Shown: positions 24,943 through 32,949 of the stretch, in pieces
How the letters are laid out: every line of letters starts with the position of its first letter
Position numbering within the stretch: the first letter of the stretch is position 1
NCBI RefSeq assembly: GCF_030227225.1
Contig: NZ_JASPHQ010000015.1
Coordinates: 1 to 64,000 of the forward strand
DNA: 64,000 nucleotides
Source of the DNA: Corynebacterium rhinophilum
GTDB lineage: Bacteria; Actinomycetota; Actinomycetes; Mycobacteriales; Mycobacteriaceae
Direction of reading: 5' to 3'
The notes under the pieces: generated by a model
What the model saw: only the letters and a program-made list of their open reading frames with translations
Databases searched by the model: none
What the model was told of the DNA's origin: nothing
Program-made: the position numbers and the translations under genes

Positions 24943-26676
24943 TCAGGCGCCCGAGGAGCTCCCCGTCCGACACGCCCACGACTCGGCGTAGCGGCCGCCC
25001 TTCGCCAGCAATTCATCGTGCGTGCCCCGTTCTGCGACCGTCCCGTCCTCCGAAAGCACGACGATGAGGTCGGCATCGCGGACGGTGTGCAGGCGATGGG
25101 CGACGACGATCACGGTGCGATCGCCGCGCAACGCCTCCATCGTGCCGACGATCGCCCGCTCAGTGGCCGCATCCAGCGAGGACGTCGGCTCGTCGAGAAG
25201 CACCACCGGGGAATCCTTCAGAAGCGCCCGGGCGATGGCGAGGCGCTGCCGCTCGCCTCCCGACAGCAGCGTCCCCTCCTCCCCCACCGGGGTATCCCAC
25301 CCGGAAGGCAGCAGCTCCACGATGCGGTCCACCCCGGAACGCCGAGCGGCCTCGCGCAAGCGGTCCCCGTCACCGGGCCCGGAACCGAATTCGGGGTCGG
25401 CGAAGACCACGTTGTCCCGCACGGACGCGTCGAAAAGGAACGTCTCCTGGAACACCGGGGTCACCAGCGAGTTCACGCCGTCGGTGCCGATCCGAGGCAA
25501 GGGCACCCCGCCGATGAGGATCTCCCCCGAGTCCGGATCATGAAAACGCGACAGCAGCCGCATGACCGTCGTCTTGCCCGCCCCCGACGGTCCCACTACA
25601 GCAACCAGCGCTCCCTGAGGTGCACGGAAGCTGACGCCGTCGAGAACCTTCTTATCCCCGTACCCGAAGCTCACGCCGCGGAACTCCACGTCATGCCCGT
25701 TGGGCAGCTCCGGTGCGGTCGGTTCGGGAAGGGCGGGGATCGCCCGAAGGTCACGCAACGCAGCCAACGTGTTGCGGCCCGCACCGAAACCGCCGGACAA
25801 CGCTCCCGCCGTGGTGATCGGTCCGGTGAACTGGACGACCACGATGAGCATTGGCGCCAACTGCGCCGGCGCCATCCCGCCCGTCGCGGCGACTGCTACG
25901 GCGACGATTACCGCCGCCGTGAACACCGCATGGACGACCGAACTCAACCGTCCGATGGCCGCCCCCTGCGTCGACGTCGCCTTCGCGAACGTATCGTGTT
26001 GGGCCCGGATCGCCTCATCCACCATCGCGTCCGCCGCCGAACCGTCGCTCGCGGCGCGAATCGCCTGCTGGCAGCGGGTGAACTCGATCAGCCTGCCGGA
26101 GACGGCAGCGACGGCGTCAGCATGCGCTTCGTCCGACTCCCCGCCGACCCGGCCAATGGCCCGGTAGGCGAAGAAGAGCACCGGCGCCGACGCGACGAGA
26201 ACCAAACCGACGCGCCAATCCACCGCCAGAATTCCGAAGGCGATGACGGTCGGCGCAACCACCGCGGCGATGACGGGCCGCAGGATCACGTGCGGCACGG
26301 ACGCCGCGAACGCGATACCCGACGACGCCATCTCCGAAAAGCGGCCGGCCGTGGACTTGGTGACGTACCCGAGTGGCAACGTCAGCACGCGTTTGCCCAG
26401 GGAACGCAGCAGGGACGACAGCACCGCTGCGGAATTCGCCCTGCCGACCATCCCCGCGGCGAGGGACAGCACCGCATGGGCGACCGCGAGGCCGGCGATG
26501 ACGCCGGTGAAACGCCACGCCGTCGCATCATCTCCCTCGGCCAGAGCCGACAGCAGCGGCAGCAGCGCGACGAACGCCGCTCCCTGGGCCAGCGAGGCAA
26601 GCGCGGCCAACGCAATGAGCCACGCCAGCGTCATTCTCGAGCGCCGATCCGTCATCGACCACAAGTCCCGAATCAT
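24943..26676 (-). CDS. ABC half-transporter, fused permease-ATPase (YbtP/YbtQ or IrtB type)
   Basis: 577 residues. Six transmembrane helices (about 15-300) of the exporter fold are followed by an ATPase domain: Walker A GPSGAGKTT (362-370), signature LLSGGERQRLAIARALL, Walker B VVLLDEPTSSLD, H-loop VVAHRLHT. Its ATG overlaps the stop of the upstream partner gene by four bases, so the two probably form a heterodimer. In yersiniabactin loci YbtP/YbtQ, and in mycobacteria IrtA/IrtB, have this fold but import ferric siderophore. By analogy this pair is the likely importer. No IrtA-type siderophore-reductase domain is present. Confidence 0.88.
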   Translation of the reverse strand: MIRDLWSMTDRRSRMTLAWLIALAALASLAQGAAFVALLPLLSALAEGDDATAWRFTGVIAGLAVAHAVLSLAAGMVGRANSAAVLSSLLRSLGKRVLTLPLGYVTKSTAGRFSEMASSGIAFAASVPHVILRPVIAAVVAPTVIAFGILAVDWRVGLVLVASAPVLFFAYRAIGRVGGESDEAHADAVAAVSGRLIEFTRCQQAIRAASDGSAADAMVDEAIRAQHDTFAKATSTQGAAIGRLSSVVHAVFTAAVIVAVAVAATGGMAPAQLAPMLIVVVQFTGPITTAGALSGGFGAGRNTLAALRDLRAIPALPEPTAPELPNGHDVEFRGVSFGYGDKKVLDGVSFRAPQGALVAVVGPSGAGKTTVMRLLSRFHDPDSGEILIGGVPLPRIGTDGVNSLVTPVFQETFLFDASVRDNVVFADPEFGSGPGDGDRLREAARRSGVDRIVELLPSGWDTPVGEEGTLLSGGERQRLAIARALLKDSPVVLLDEPTSSLDAATERAIVGTMEALRGDRTVIVVAHRLHTVRDADLIVVLSEDGTVAERGTHDELLAKGGRYAESWACRTGSSSGA

Positions 26677-28451
26677 CGGTTCCCCGCCTTTTCATCGTCT
26701 GATTCAGTGCCCCGCGGAGCGGATGGTTCGTCGTCGAGCGCGAACGCGCGCCACAAATCCCGGTAGCGGCCACCGCGCGCAAGCAACTCGTCGTGGGTAC
26801 CCGCCTCCGCGACCGCTCCCCCATCGAGAACGAGGATGCGGTCGGCGTTGCGGATCGTGCTCAACCTGTGCGCGATCACAATCACCGTCCGCGAACGGGC
26901 CAAACGCTCGATTGCGGACTGGATGAGGGCCTCGGAAGCCGGATCCGCATAAGCGGTTGCCTCATCGAAGATGAGCACCGGCGCGTCCGTGACGATCGAC
27001 CTCGCGATGGCCACGCGCTGCGCCTCACCGCCGGAAAAGGTCACGTCGACGTTGACCACCGAATCCAGACGCTTCGGCAGCGCCGCGATGACCGCATCGA
27101 GGTTCGCGAGCTTCGCGGCCGCCATGATTTCGCCGTCGGTGGCGTCTCTCCTGGCCAGCCGGATGTTCTCCCGCAACGGCAGCGTGAGCAACTGCGGATC
27201 TTGGAACACCACCGACACCGAGCGGTGCACGTCGCGCACGGCGATGTCGCGAAGATCGGCGCCGCCCAGCAGCACCGAGCCTTCAACGGGGTCGTGGAAA
27301 CGCGCCAACAGCCGGGCGACGGTGGACTTTCCGGAACCGGAGGTCCCCACCAGCGCAGTGAGGGTCCCCGGTTCGAACGTCGCGGACATCCCGTCGAGGA
27401 CCCGCGGCCCATCGCCGTAGGAGAAGACCAGGTTCCGGACCTCGAGCGCGCCTCCGCGCACGGGCACCGGATCGGCGGGCTCGGCGATTGGCGGCGTGCC
27501 CAGCACCTCCGCGATGGACTTCAGGGCGGCAATCCCCGCGATGATGGGTTCGGAGTTCATGGCCACCCGCACGATCGCCGCGGAGAGTCCAAGGCTGAGA
27601 ACCAGCCCGGCGACGAGACCCTCCGGTATGCCGCCCGCGGCGTCCCTCAGAGCGAGGCCGGCCCAGCACACCACTGCGAGGACTGTGATCGGGGACGTCA
27701 CCACGTCGATGAACCCGAGATAGATGTTCGATTGCCGGGACCAGGCGGACCACGCGCGGACGAACGACAACGCCGCGGCATCGTAGCGACCCGCGCCCTG
27801 GTTGGCGCGTCCGAAGGACTTCATCACCGGGATACCGCGCACCAACTCGATGACCGCGGCCGTCACTCCTTCGGAGGCTCGCTCGTAGTCGCGCTGAAGA
27901 CCGGCTCCGCGCGAAATCATCACGCCCATCAGGGCGAAGGTGACCAGCACCGGGACGATCGCCACCGCCGCGATCCGCCAATCCACCGCGACGAGCGCGA
28001 TGAGGGAAAGCAGGGGAACCAGCACCGCCACCACGGTCTCACCGACGGTGTGGCCCATGAGCTGGTGGACAGCCGCGACGTCCTTCTCAACCGACCCGAT
28101 GATTCCCGACGAGCGCCGGGCGTCCAGCCAGCCCAGCGGCAACTTCCGGATTTGGGCGACCAGCCGGCGCCGGAGGTGGAGCTGCAGGTCGTTATCCGCC
28201 CGGTGCGAGAGCATGCCGGCGGCGCCGTCCGCGGCCATGCGCACCGTTGCGGCGACGACGATGACAGCCACGGCCAACCACGTCCGATGCTCCGGGGCCT
28301 CCGGGTACGTCATCGCGATGTCGATGATGCCGACCAGCGAAGCGACGGTAGCCACCGACGACAGGACGGATAACGCGACCACCGCACGCATCCGCGTCCG
28401 GATCGGGGCGAGCAGCGACCACGGGCCTACGGTCCCGTCCACGGCGCTCAC
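26673..28451 (-). CDS. ABC half-transporter, fused permease-ATPase (YbtP/YbtQ or IrtA type)
   Basis: 592 residues from GTG 28451, which overlaps the methyltransferase stop as GTGA. Transmembrane domain about residues 20-310. ATPase domain: Walker A GTSGSGKST (369-377), signature FSGGEAQRVAIARSIV, Walker B VLIFDEATAYADP, H-loop IAHRLSTI. The signature has FSGGE in place of LSGGQ, a small change seen in this subfamily. It pairs with the next gene and is presumed to move the metal-loaded product. Confidence 0.88.
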   Translation of the reverse strand: MSAVDGTVGPWSLLAPIRTRMRAVVALSVLSSVATVASLVGIIDIAMTYPEAPEHRTWLAVAVIVVAATVRMAADGAAGMLSHRADNDLQLHLRRRLVAQIRKLPLGWLDARRSSGIIGSVEKDVAAVHQLMGHTVGETVVAVLVPLLSLIALVAVDWRIAAVAIVPVLVTFALMGVMISRGAGLQRDYERASEGVTAAVIELVRGIPVMKSFGRANQGAGRYDAAALSFVRAWSAWSRQSNIYLGFIDVVTSPITVLAVVCWAGLALRDAAGGIPEGLVAGLVLSLGLSAAIVRVAMNSEPIIAGIAALKSIAEVLGTPPIAEPADPVPVRGGALEVRNLVFSYGDGPRVLDGMSATFEPGTLTALVGTSGSGKSTVARLLARFHDPVEGSVLLGGADLRDIAVRDVHRSVSVVFQDPQLLTLPLRENIRLARRDATDGEIMAAAKLANLDAVIAALPKRLDSVVNVDVTFSGGEAQRVAIARSIVTDAPVLIFDEATAYADPASEALIQSAIERLARSRTVIVIAHRLSTIRNADRILVLDGGAVAEAGTHDELLARGGRYRDLWRAFALDDEPSAPRGTESDDEKAGNR

Positions 28452-29242
28452 TTGCCCGCCTCCCCGATCGCGCTTTTCTTCGTGAGAGTGCAGAAGTACA
28501 CCATGCCGGCGTGTGAGGCTCCGCCCAGCTTCAGCCCGTTGGCTTCGGCGAGGTCCTCGAGCTCGCTGCCCCGGAACACCCGGTGGCCCATCTTCGCCAT
28601 GACGGCCATGTCGACCCGCTCGTTCACGTCGGGATCCTCGGCGAACGTCTGCACGTAAGCGATGCCGCCGTCGGCGAGCAGACCGGCGACCCTGCCGAGC
28701 GCGGCACCCGCATCCTTCATTTGGTGGAGCGCGCCGCACACCCAGATTTCATCGGTCCTGCCGGGCTCTCCCGCGAGCGGCGCGAGGACATCGGCGACGT
28801 GGAATTCCGTCCGGGCCCCGAGCCTTTCGACGGCGGCGCGTTCGCGGGCGATGCGGATCGCATTGGGCGACAGGTCGTAGCCGACGATGTTCGCCCTGCG
28901 ATAGCGAGGCTCGGCGGCGAGCATGCGGGCGAGCCACCCGGTTCCGCAACCGAGGTCGAGAACCCGGGCCGGCGCATCCGGCCCGGGATCCAGCGCACGG
29001 AGCTTCCGATACACGGCGGCGGCGTCCATCGGTTCACGCGCATAGCGGCTGAGGAACCTCGGCTGGACCTTGTCCTCGTAGGCCGCGAGGAGTCTGCGGT
29101 TGTTCTGGACGATCTGGGCAATCGACTTCATCTGGTTCTGTCTCCGGGGTGTGTGGGCCGCGTCCACGCGGCGGTTTCGGGTTAGGTGCTCGGGTTCGCG
29201 GGCCGTCGTCGGCGGCGCCGCCCCCGTGGACGTGCCCGTCAT
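28448..29242 (-). CDS. SAM-dependent methyltransferase
   Basis: 264 residues from ATG 29242, which overlaps the permease stop; ATG 29131 (MKSIAQIVQNN) has a GGAG 10 bases upstream and may be the true start, as the first 37 residues are low-complexity. Class I fold: motif I VLDLGCGTGWLARML (about 94-108), motif II IVGYDLSPNAIRIA, then EFHVADVLAPL. In pyochelin and yersiniabactin assembly methylation is done by domains embedded in the synthetases. This NRPS has none, so a free enzyme could methylate the thiazolidine nitrogen or a ring carbon. The target is inferred from context only. Confidence 0.8.
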   Translation of the reverse strand: MTGTSTGAAPPTTAREPEHLTRNRRVDAAHTPRRQNQMKSIAQIVQNNRRLLAAYEDKVQPRFLSRYAREPMDAAAVYRKLRALDPGPDAPARVLDLGCGTGWLARMLAAEPRYRRANIVGYDLSPNAIRIARERAAVERLGARTEFHVADVLAPLAGEPGRTDEIWVCGALHQMKDAGAALGRVAGLLADGGIAYVQTFAEDPDVNERVDMAVMAKMGHRVFRGSELEDLAEANGLKLGGASHAGMVYFCTLTKKSAIGEAGK

Positions 29243-29976
29243 GCAGACTCCCCCGGCCTCGTTTTCACGGCGATGCCCCACGCCGCGAGCACGGCGATGC
29301 CTAAGAACCAGGCCGCGCAGACCACCAGACCCGCAGCCCCGGTGCCGTTGACGGCCTCGCCTGCCGCGGATACGGGGGTGTGCCCGGCGATTCCGCGCAG
29401 GAGGGGACGGAAGTGGTCGGCGGGCATGAGCACCGTGTTGACGAACATCGCAACGATGATTAACGGGATGAGGGCCACGGACCCCTGGGGGCTGGTGATG
29501 GAGAACGCGATGTACGTGCCGGTGCATGCGGCCGCCGCGGCAACCATCGCCCCGGTCACCGCGATCCTCCACCACCAGGACACCTCCGGGGGGCCGTCGG
29601 AAAGCAAGGCGGCCACCGCCGCGACGACGGCCGTCATCGCCATGATCCGGATGAACTCGGCAATGATCCGTGCGGCCGACACGGCCGCGTACGGTGACGG
29701 CATGGTGATTAACCGCTCGTGGAAGCCATTGCTGCGTTCAACGAACACGGTGGACGATCCCGTGATGGCCAGGATGAACGCCCACGCCGTCACGACCAGG
29801 ATGACCGCGTTCCGGAGTTCGAACTCTCCGGTGAGCTGCCTGACCAGGCCACCGAACATGCGGTTGACGATGAACAGGTACACGAGCGGAGCAATGAACG
29901 TCATGAACCAGAAGTCGGGGCGCCGCAGCCAAATGTGGGCGATGCGCCGCAGATGCACGAAGATGGCGCCGATCAT
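29239..29976 (-). CDS. ABC-2 type permease (DrrC-like)
   Basis: 245 residues with six helices. ATG 29976 overlaps the previous stop (ATGA). Typical ABC-2 features: an N-terminal cytoplasmic helix (FVHLRRIAHIWLRRPDFW), the ERSNGFHERLITMPSPY loop between helices 2 and 3 as in daunorubicin-resistance permeases, and a proline-rich H-T-P loop near the end (AGHTPVSAAGEAVNG). Works with the sister permease and the ATPase upstream. Confidence 0.82.
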   Translation of the reverse strand: MIGAIFVHLRRIAHIWLRRPDFWFMTFIAPLVYLFIVNRMFGGLVRQLTGEFELRNAVILVVTAWAFILAITGSSTVFVERSNGFHERLITMPSPYAAVSAARIIAEFIRIMAMTAVVAAVAALLSDGPPEVSWWWRIAVTGAMVAAAAACTGTYIAFSITSPQGSVALIPLIIVAMFVNTVLMPADHFRPLLRGIAGHTPVSAAGEAVNGTGAAGLVVCAAWFLGIAVLAAWGIAVKTRPGESA

Positions 29977-30725
29977 GATTCGCTCCTCGAGGTGAACCGG
30001 CGGATGAACAGGACGATTCCGGCGACCACCGCGACACCGAGCCACAGGGCTGCCTCTTCCCCGGCGCTATCCGGGAAGGCGTCCGGGGACGCCGCCCTGA
30101 TCACCTCGATCATCGGCGAAAACGGCATGTGACGTACGACGTCGCGCAGGGAGCCGTCCAAAGCGGTCGCCGGAATGAACGCGGTAGAGAACATGAGCAG
30201 CAGCATTTCCAGCGCCTGGATCGATGAGGCCGTCGACACCGGGGCGGGCACCATCAGGATCACCCCGTCCGTGACCAGGGACAGGACCGCCGCGGCGAGC
30301 AGCGACCACAGGACAGTCCACGCGACGTCACCGACAGCCATGTCGAGGCCGCAGGCCCACGCGACGACCAGCAGCGCCGCGATCGACGCGGACATCCGCA
30401 GCACATCGGTGGCGAGCCTGCCGGCGACATAGCCGCCTGTGGCCCCGGGCAACACGCGCACGCGGTCAACGAGCCCGGATTCGACGTCCTGTCCCACCGC
30501 CATCGCCGACGCCGCGGCGGTGAACATCGCCGCCTGGAACAGGCAGCCGCCGAGCACGAAACGCAGGTACCCGAAGCCGGATTGCCCCGCCGAGTATCCA
30601 AACACCGCGTACAGGCACAGCAGGAAGAGGGGCGGAACTACGAACATGGAGATCAGCGACGCGGTGTTGCGTCGCAACAGCAGCAGATCCCGACGGAGAA
30701 ACGCCGCGACCGACGTCGCACTCAT
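29973..30725 (-). CDS. ABC-2 type permease (DrrB-like)
   Basis: 250 residues. ATG 30725 overlaps the ATPase stop by four bases; the longer open frame upstream is only a shadow of the ATPase gene. Six helices, with LRRDLLLLRRNTASL before the first and the conserved DVESGLVDRVRVLPG loop, followed by the MPFSPMIEVIRAASPD segment typical of DrrB. Forms a heteromeric exporter with the gene downstream. Confidence 0.82.
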   Translation of the reverse strand: MSATSVAAFLRRDLLLLRRNTASLISMFVVPPLFLLCLYAVFGYSAGQSGFGYLRFVLGGCLFQAAMFTAAASAMAVGQDVESGLVDRVRVLPGATGGYVAGRLATDVLRMSASIAALLVVAWACGLDMAVGDVAWTVLWSLLAAAVLSLVTDGVILMVPAPVSTASSIQALEMLLLMFSTAFIPATALDGSLRDVVRHMPFSPMIEVIRAASPDAFPDSAGEEAALWLGVAVVAGIVLFIRRFTSRSES

Positions 30726-31774
30726 CGCGCCGCACCCCCCGCGTTCATCGATATGAACACCTCGTTGAGGGTGGGTGACGACACGCTCAGCGAATCCGGC
30801 GACGCTTCCGAGGCCTCCATCGCCTGCGCCGCCGCCTCGAGGACCCGCGGTCCGGGGTCGACGTCGAGGGACACCAACTTCCCCGCGACGCGGGCGCCGT
30901 CTAGGCACGTTCCCCCGAGGCAGCAGGCGAACGCCTCCGCCTCGGCGGCGGTGGCGAAGGACACGCGGAGCACGTGCGACCCGAAGTCGCGGCGCAATTC
31001 CTCCGGCGTTCCGCTGGCGACGATGCGGCGATCCTTGAGCAGATGGACGTGGTCGGCCAGCGCCTCCGCCTCTTCCAGGTACTGGGTGGTCAGCACCAGG
31101 GTCATTCCGTCGTCGCGCAGTTGCCGGATGAAGCCCCACAGCTCTTCGCGGCTGACAGGGTCCAGCCCCGTTGTGGGTTCGTCGAGGAACAGCAGCCTGG
31201 GCACGACGCACAGCGACGCGGCGATGTCGAGACGGCGCCGCATGCCACCCGAATAGGCCGACGCCAGCGTCGAGGCACTGTCCACGAGCGAGAATTGCGC
31301 GAGCAGTTCCGTCGCGCGGGCGGCCGCGGCGGCGCGGTCGAGCCCGCGCAGCCGCCCGAAGAACTCCAGGTTCTCCCGGCCGGTGAGGTTCTCGTCGATC
31401 GCCGCGAATTGGCCGGTGGTGGCAATGTCGGCGCGCACGCCCGCCGGGTCCTCTTTCACATCGCGCGAGAAGATGCTCACCTCGCCGGAGTCGGCGGTGA
31501 TGAGCGTCGACAGGATTCGGATGAGGGTGGTCTTGCCTGCACCGTTGTGGCCGAGGAACGACACGATCGCCCCGGCGGGCACGGTAAAACTCACGCCGTC
31601 GAGCACATGCTTGCGCATCCGGGCGCCGCGCTTTCCCTTGCGCCCGCCGTCCGGCGGGGCACCTGCCCCGCCTTCGGGCGGGGTGCCCGCATTGCCCGCA
31701 TTGCCCGCAATCGGGTAGCTCTTCGTGAGGTCGCGGACGACGATCGCCGCACCTCGTTCAGCTTGATCCGTCAT
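30722..31774 (-). CDS. ABC transporter ATPase, daunorubicin-resistance (DrrA) type
   Basis: 350 residues. Walker A GHNGAGKTT, Q-loop TGQFAAIDENLTGREN, signature YSGGMRRRLDIAASL, Walker B LLFLDEPTTGLDP, switch TTQYLEEAE. That TTQYLEEAE and the C-terminal SPTLNEVFI helix are DrrA hallmarks. An unusual Gly/Pro-rich insertion (GNAGTPPEGGAGAPPDG) lies between strands of the N-terminal sheet before KHVLDGVSF. Probably powers export of the finished product. Starts in a four-base overlap with the reductase stop. Confidence 0.88.
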   Translation of the reverse strand: MTDQAERGAAIVVRDLTKSYPIAGNAGNAGTPPEGGAGAPPDGGRKGKRGARMRKHVLDGVSFTVPAGAIVSFLGHNGAGKTTLIRILSTLITADSGEVSIFSRDVKEDPAGVRADIATTGQFAAIDENLTGRENLEFFGRLRGLDRAAAAARATELLAQFSLVDSASTLASAYSGGMRRRLDIAASLCVVPRLLFLDEPTTGLDPVSREELWGFIRQLRDDGMTLVLTTQYLEEAEALADHVHLLKDRRIVASGTPEELRRDFGSHVLRVSFATAAEAEAFACCLGGTCLDGARVAGKLVSLDVDPGPRVLEAAAQAMEASEASPDSLSVSSPTLNEVFISMNAGGAAR

Positions 31775-32949
31775 CGTTTCCCCTTTTCTTTGGTATCGCA
31801 GTGGGCCGCTGTCGGCAGCGGCCCCGTGGTCGGGTTGTCATGCGGCACCTCGATATGGATGCCCGCATCGCGGGCGAAGGCGAGGACCGGTTCGAGGAGC
31901 CGGGGGTGGCCGACGAGATCCCGGCACCCCGGCGCGACCGGCTTCCCCGCGACCGCCACAACGGTGGCGGCAGCAATCGCCGCGGTCATTTTGTAGGAAC
32001 CCGGGCCGGTCGCCCGGACGACGGTCGTCTCGGCCGTCGGCCCCGCATCGCCCGCGCCGGCGGACAACAGTGCGACGACCAGCTCGGCGGGTTGCGGAGT
32101 GCCCTTCACCCGCGCCTTCCGCGATGTCACGGCCGCCCCGAGACGGGCGAGCAGACCGGAGACAACGGGCATCGCGTACAGTCTCGACGTGCAGATCTTC
32201 TCCACCGACTCATCGGGGAGAGCATCGAAGGCGACGTGGTAGGAATAGCCGCGGATCGAGGGGCACACCTCGCGTACGACGTCGATGTCCGGGCATTCAT
32301 AGCCGATTCCGCTTTGCGACGACACCGGGTTGCGCCGTACTTCGACAATGGCGCCGCCGAGCATTGCGCGGTATCCGCCGCGAATGGTCCGGAACATCGA
32401 CTCGACCGACGCGGCCCCGGATTCCTGGTCGGCGCCGATTCGCAGATCGACCCGCACATCGCGGACCTCTTCGACCCCCGCAGCGCGGGCCCCGAGAATC
32501 AACAGTGCCGTCGACAAGCCCGGGCACAGGCCGAACCCGGTGAGCACGGGAACCCCCTCCCGCCGGGCATCCCCGTCGAGAGCCATGATTGCGCGGCGGG
32601 CGTCGATCGAATCGTTGACGTCGATGTACCCGGTACCTGAGTCGATGCAAGCACGGGCGAGTGAGTCTGCGTGCACCTCGAACGGGCCGGTGCAGTTGAC
32701 CACCCAATCGTGTTTTCGGAAGACCCTGCAGATCTCGTTGTGGCCGGCGGCGATCCTCAGCGGGAAGTGCCGCCCCGGGCCATCGTCTGGCTTCTGCCGG
32801 GAAGTGTAGGCCAGCTCAATCCCGTCGACGACGCCGAGCATCCCCCGGACGAGCCGTCCGGTGACGCCGGTACCTCCGGCCACCAGCACTTTCACGGGTT
32901 CGCCCGCGTCGCGGTCCCGTGCTTCCCCGCCGTTTCGTCGGTCAGTCAT
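31771..32949 (-). CDS. Saccharopine-dehydrogenase-like NAD(P)-dependent reductase
   Basis: 392 residues. A Rossmann start (VKVLVAGGTGVTGRLVRGML, residues 19-38) is followed by HDWVVNCTGPFEVHADSLARAC, GYIDVNDS and FGLCPGLSTALL, the pattern of the saccharopine dehydrogenase NADP-binding family. Its start overlaps the NRPS stop by eight bases. In this pathway class a dedicated reductase turns one enzyme-bound thiazoline into thiazolidine (Irp3 and PchG, which belong to a different dehydrogenase family). By position this protein is the best candidate for that step, but the function is inferred. Confidence 0.75.
   Translation of the reverse strand: MTDRRNGGEARDRDAGEPVKVLVAGGTGVTGRLVRGMLGVVDGIELAYTSRQKPDDGPGRHFPLRIAAGHNEICRVFRKHDWVVNCTGPFEVHADSLARACIDSGTGYIDVNDSIDARRAIMALDGDARREGVPVLTGFGLCPGLSTALLILGARAAGVEEVRDVRVDLRIGADQESGAASVESMFRTIRGGYRAMLGGAIVEVRRNPVSSQSGIGYECPDIDVVREVCPSIRGYSYHVAFDALPDESVEKICTSRLYAMPVVSGLLARLGAAVTSRKARVKGTPQPAELVVALLSAGAGDAGPTAETTVVRATGPGSYKMTAAIAAATVVAVAGKPVAPGCRDLVGHPRLLEPVLAFARDAGIHIEVPHDNPTTGPLPTAAHCDTKEKGKR

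Noticed and set aside
24782..24979. 65-codon leftward frame after the last ABC gene
   Set aside because: No ribosome site, overlaps the end of the ABC gene and the pth terminator, and shows no family resemblance.
25018..26766. Plus-strand frame of 582 codons opposite the ABC half-transporter
   Set aside because: Arg/His-rich composition and no motif; the minus strand has Walker A, signature and Walker B in order.
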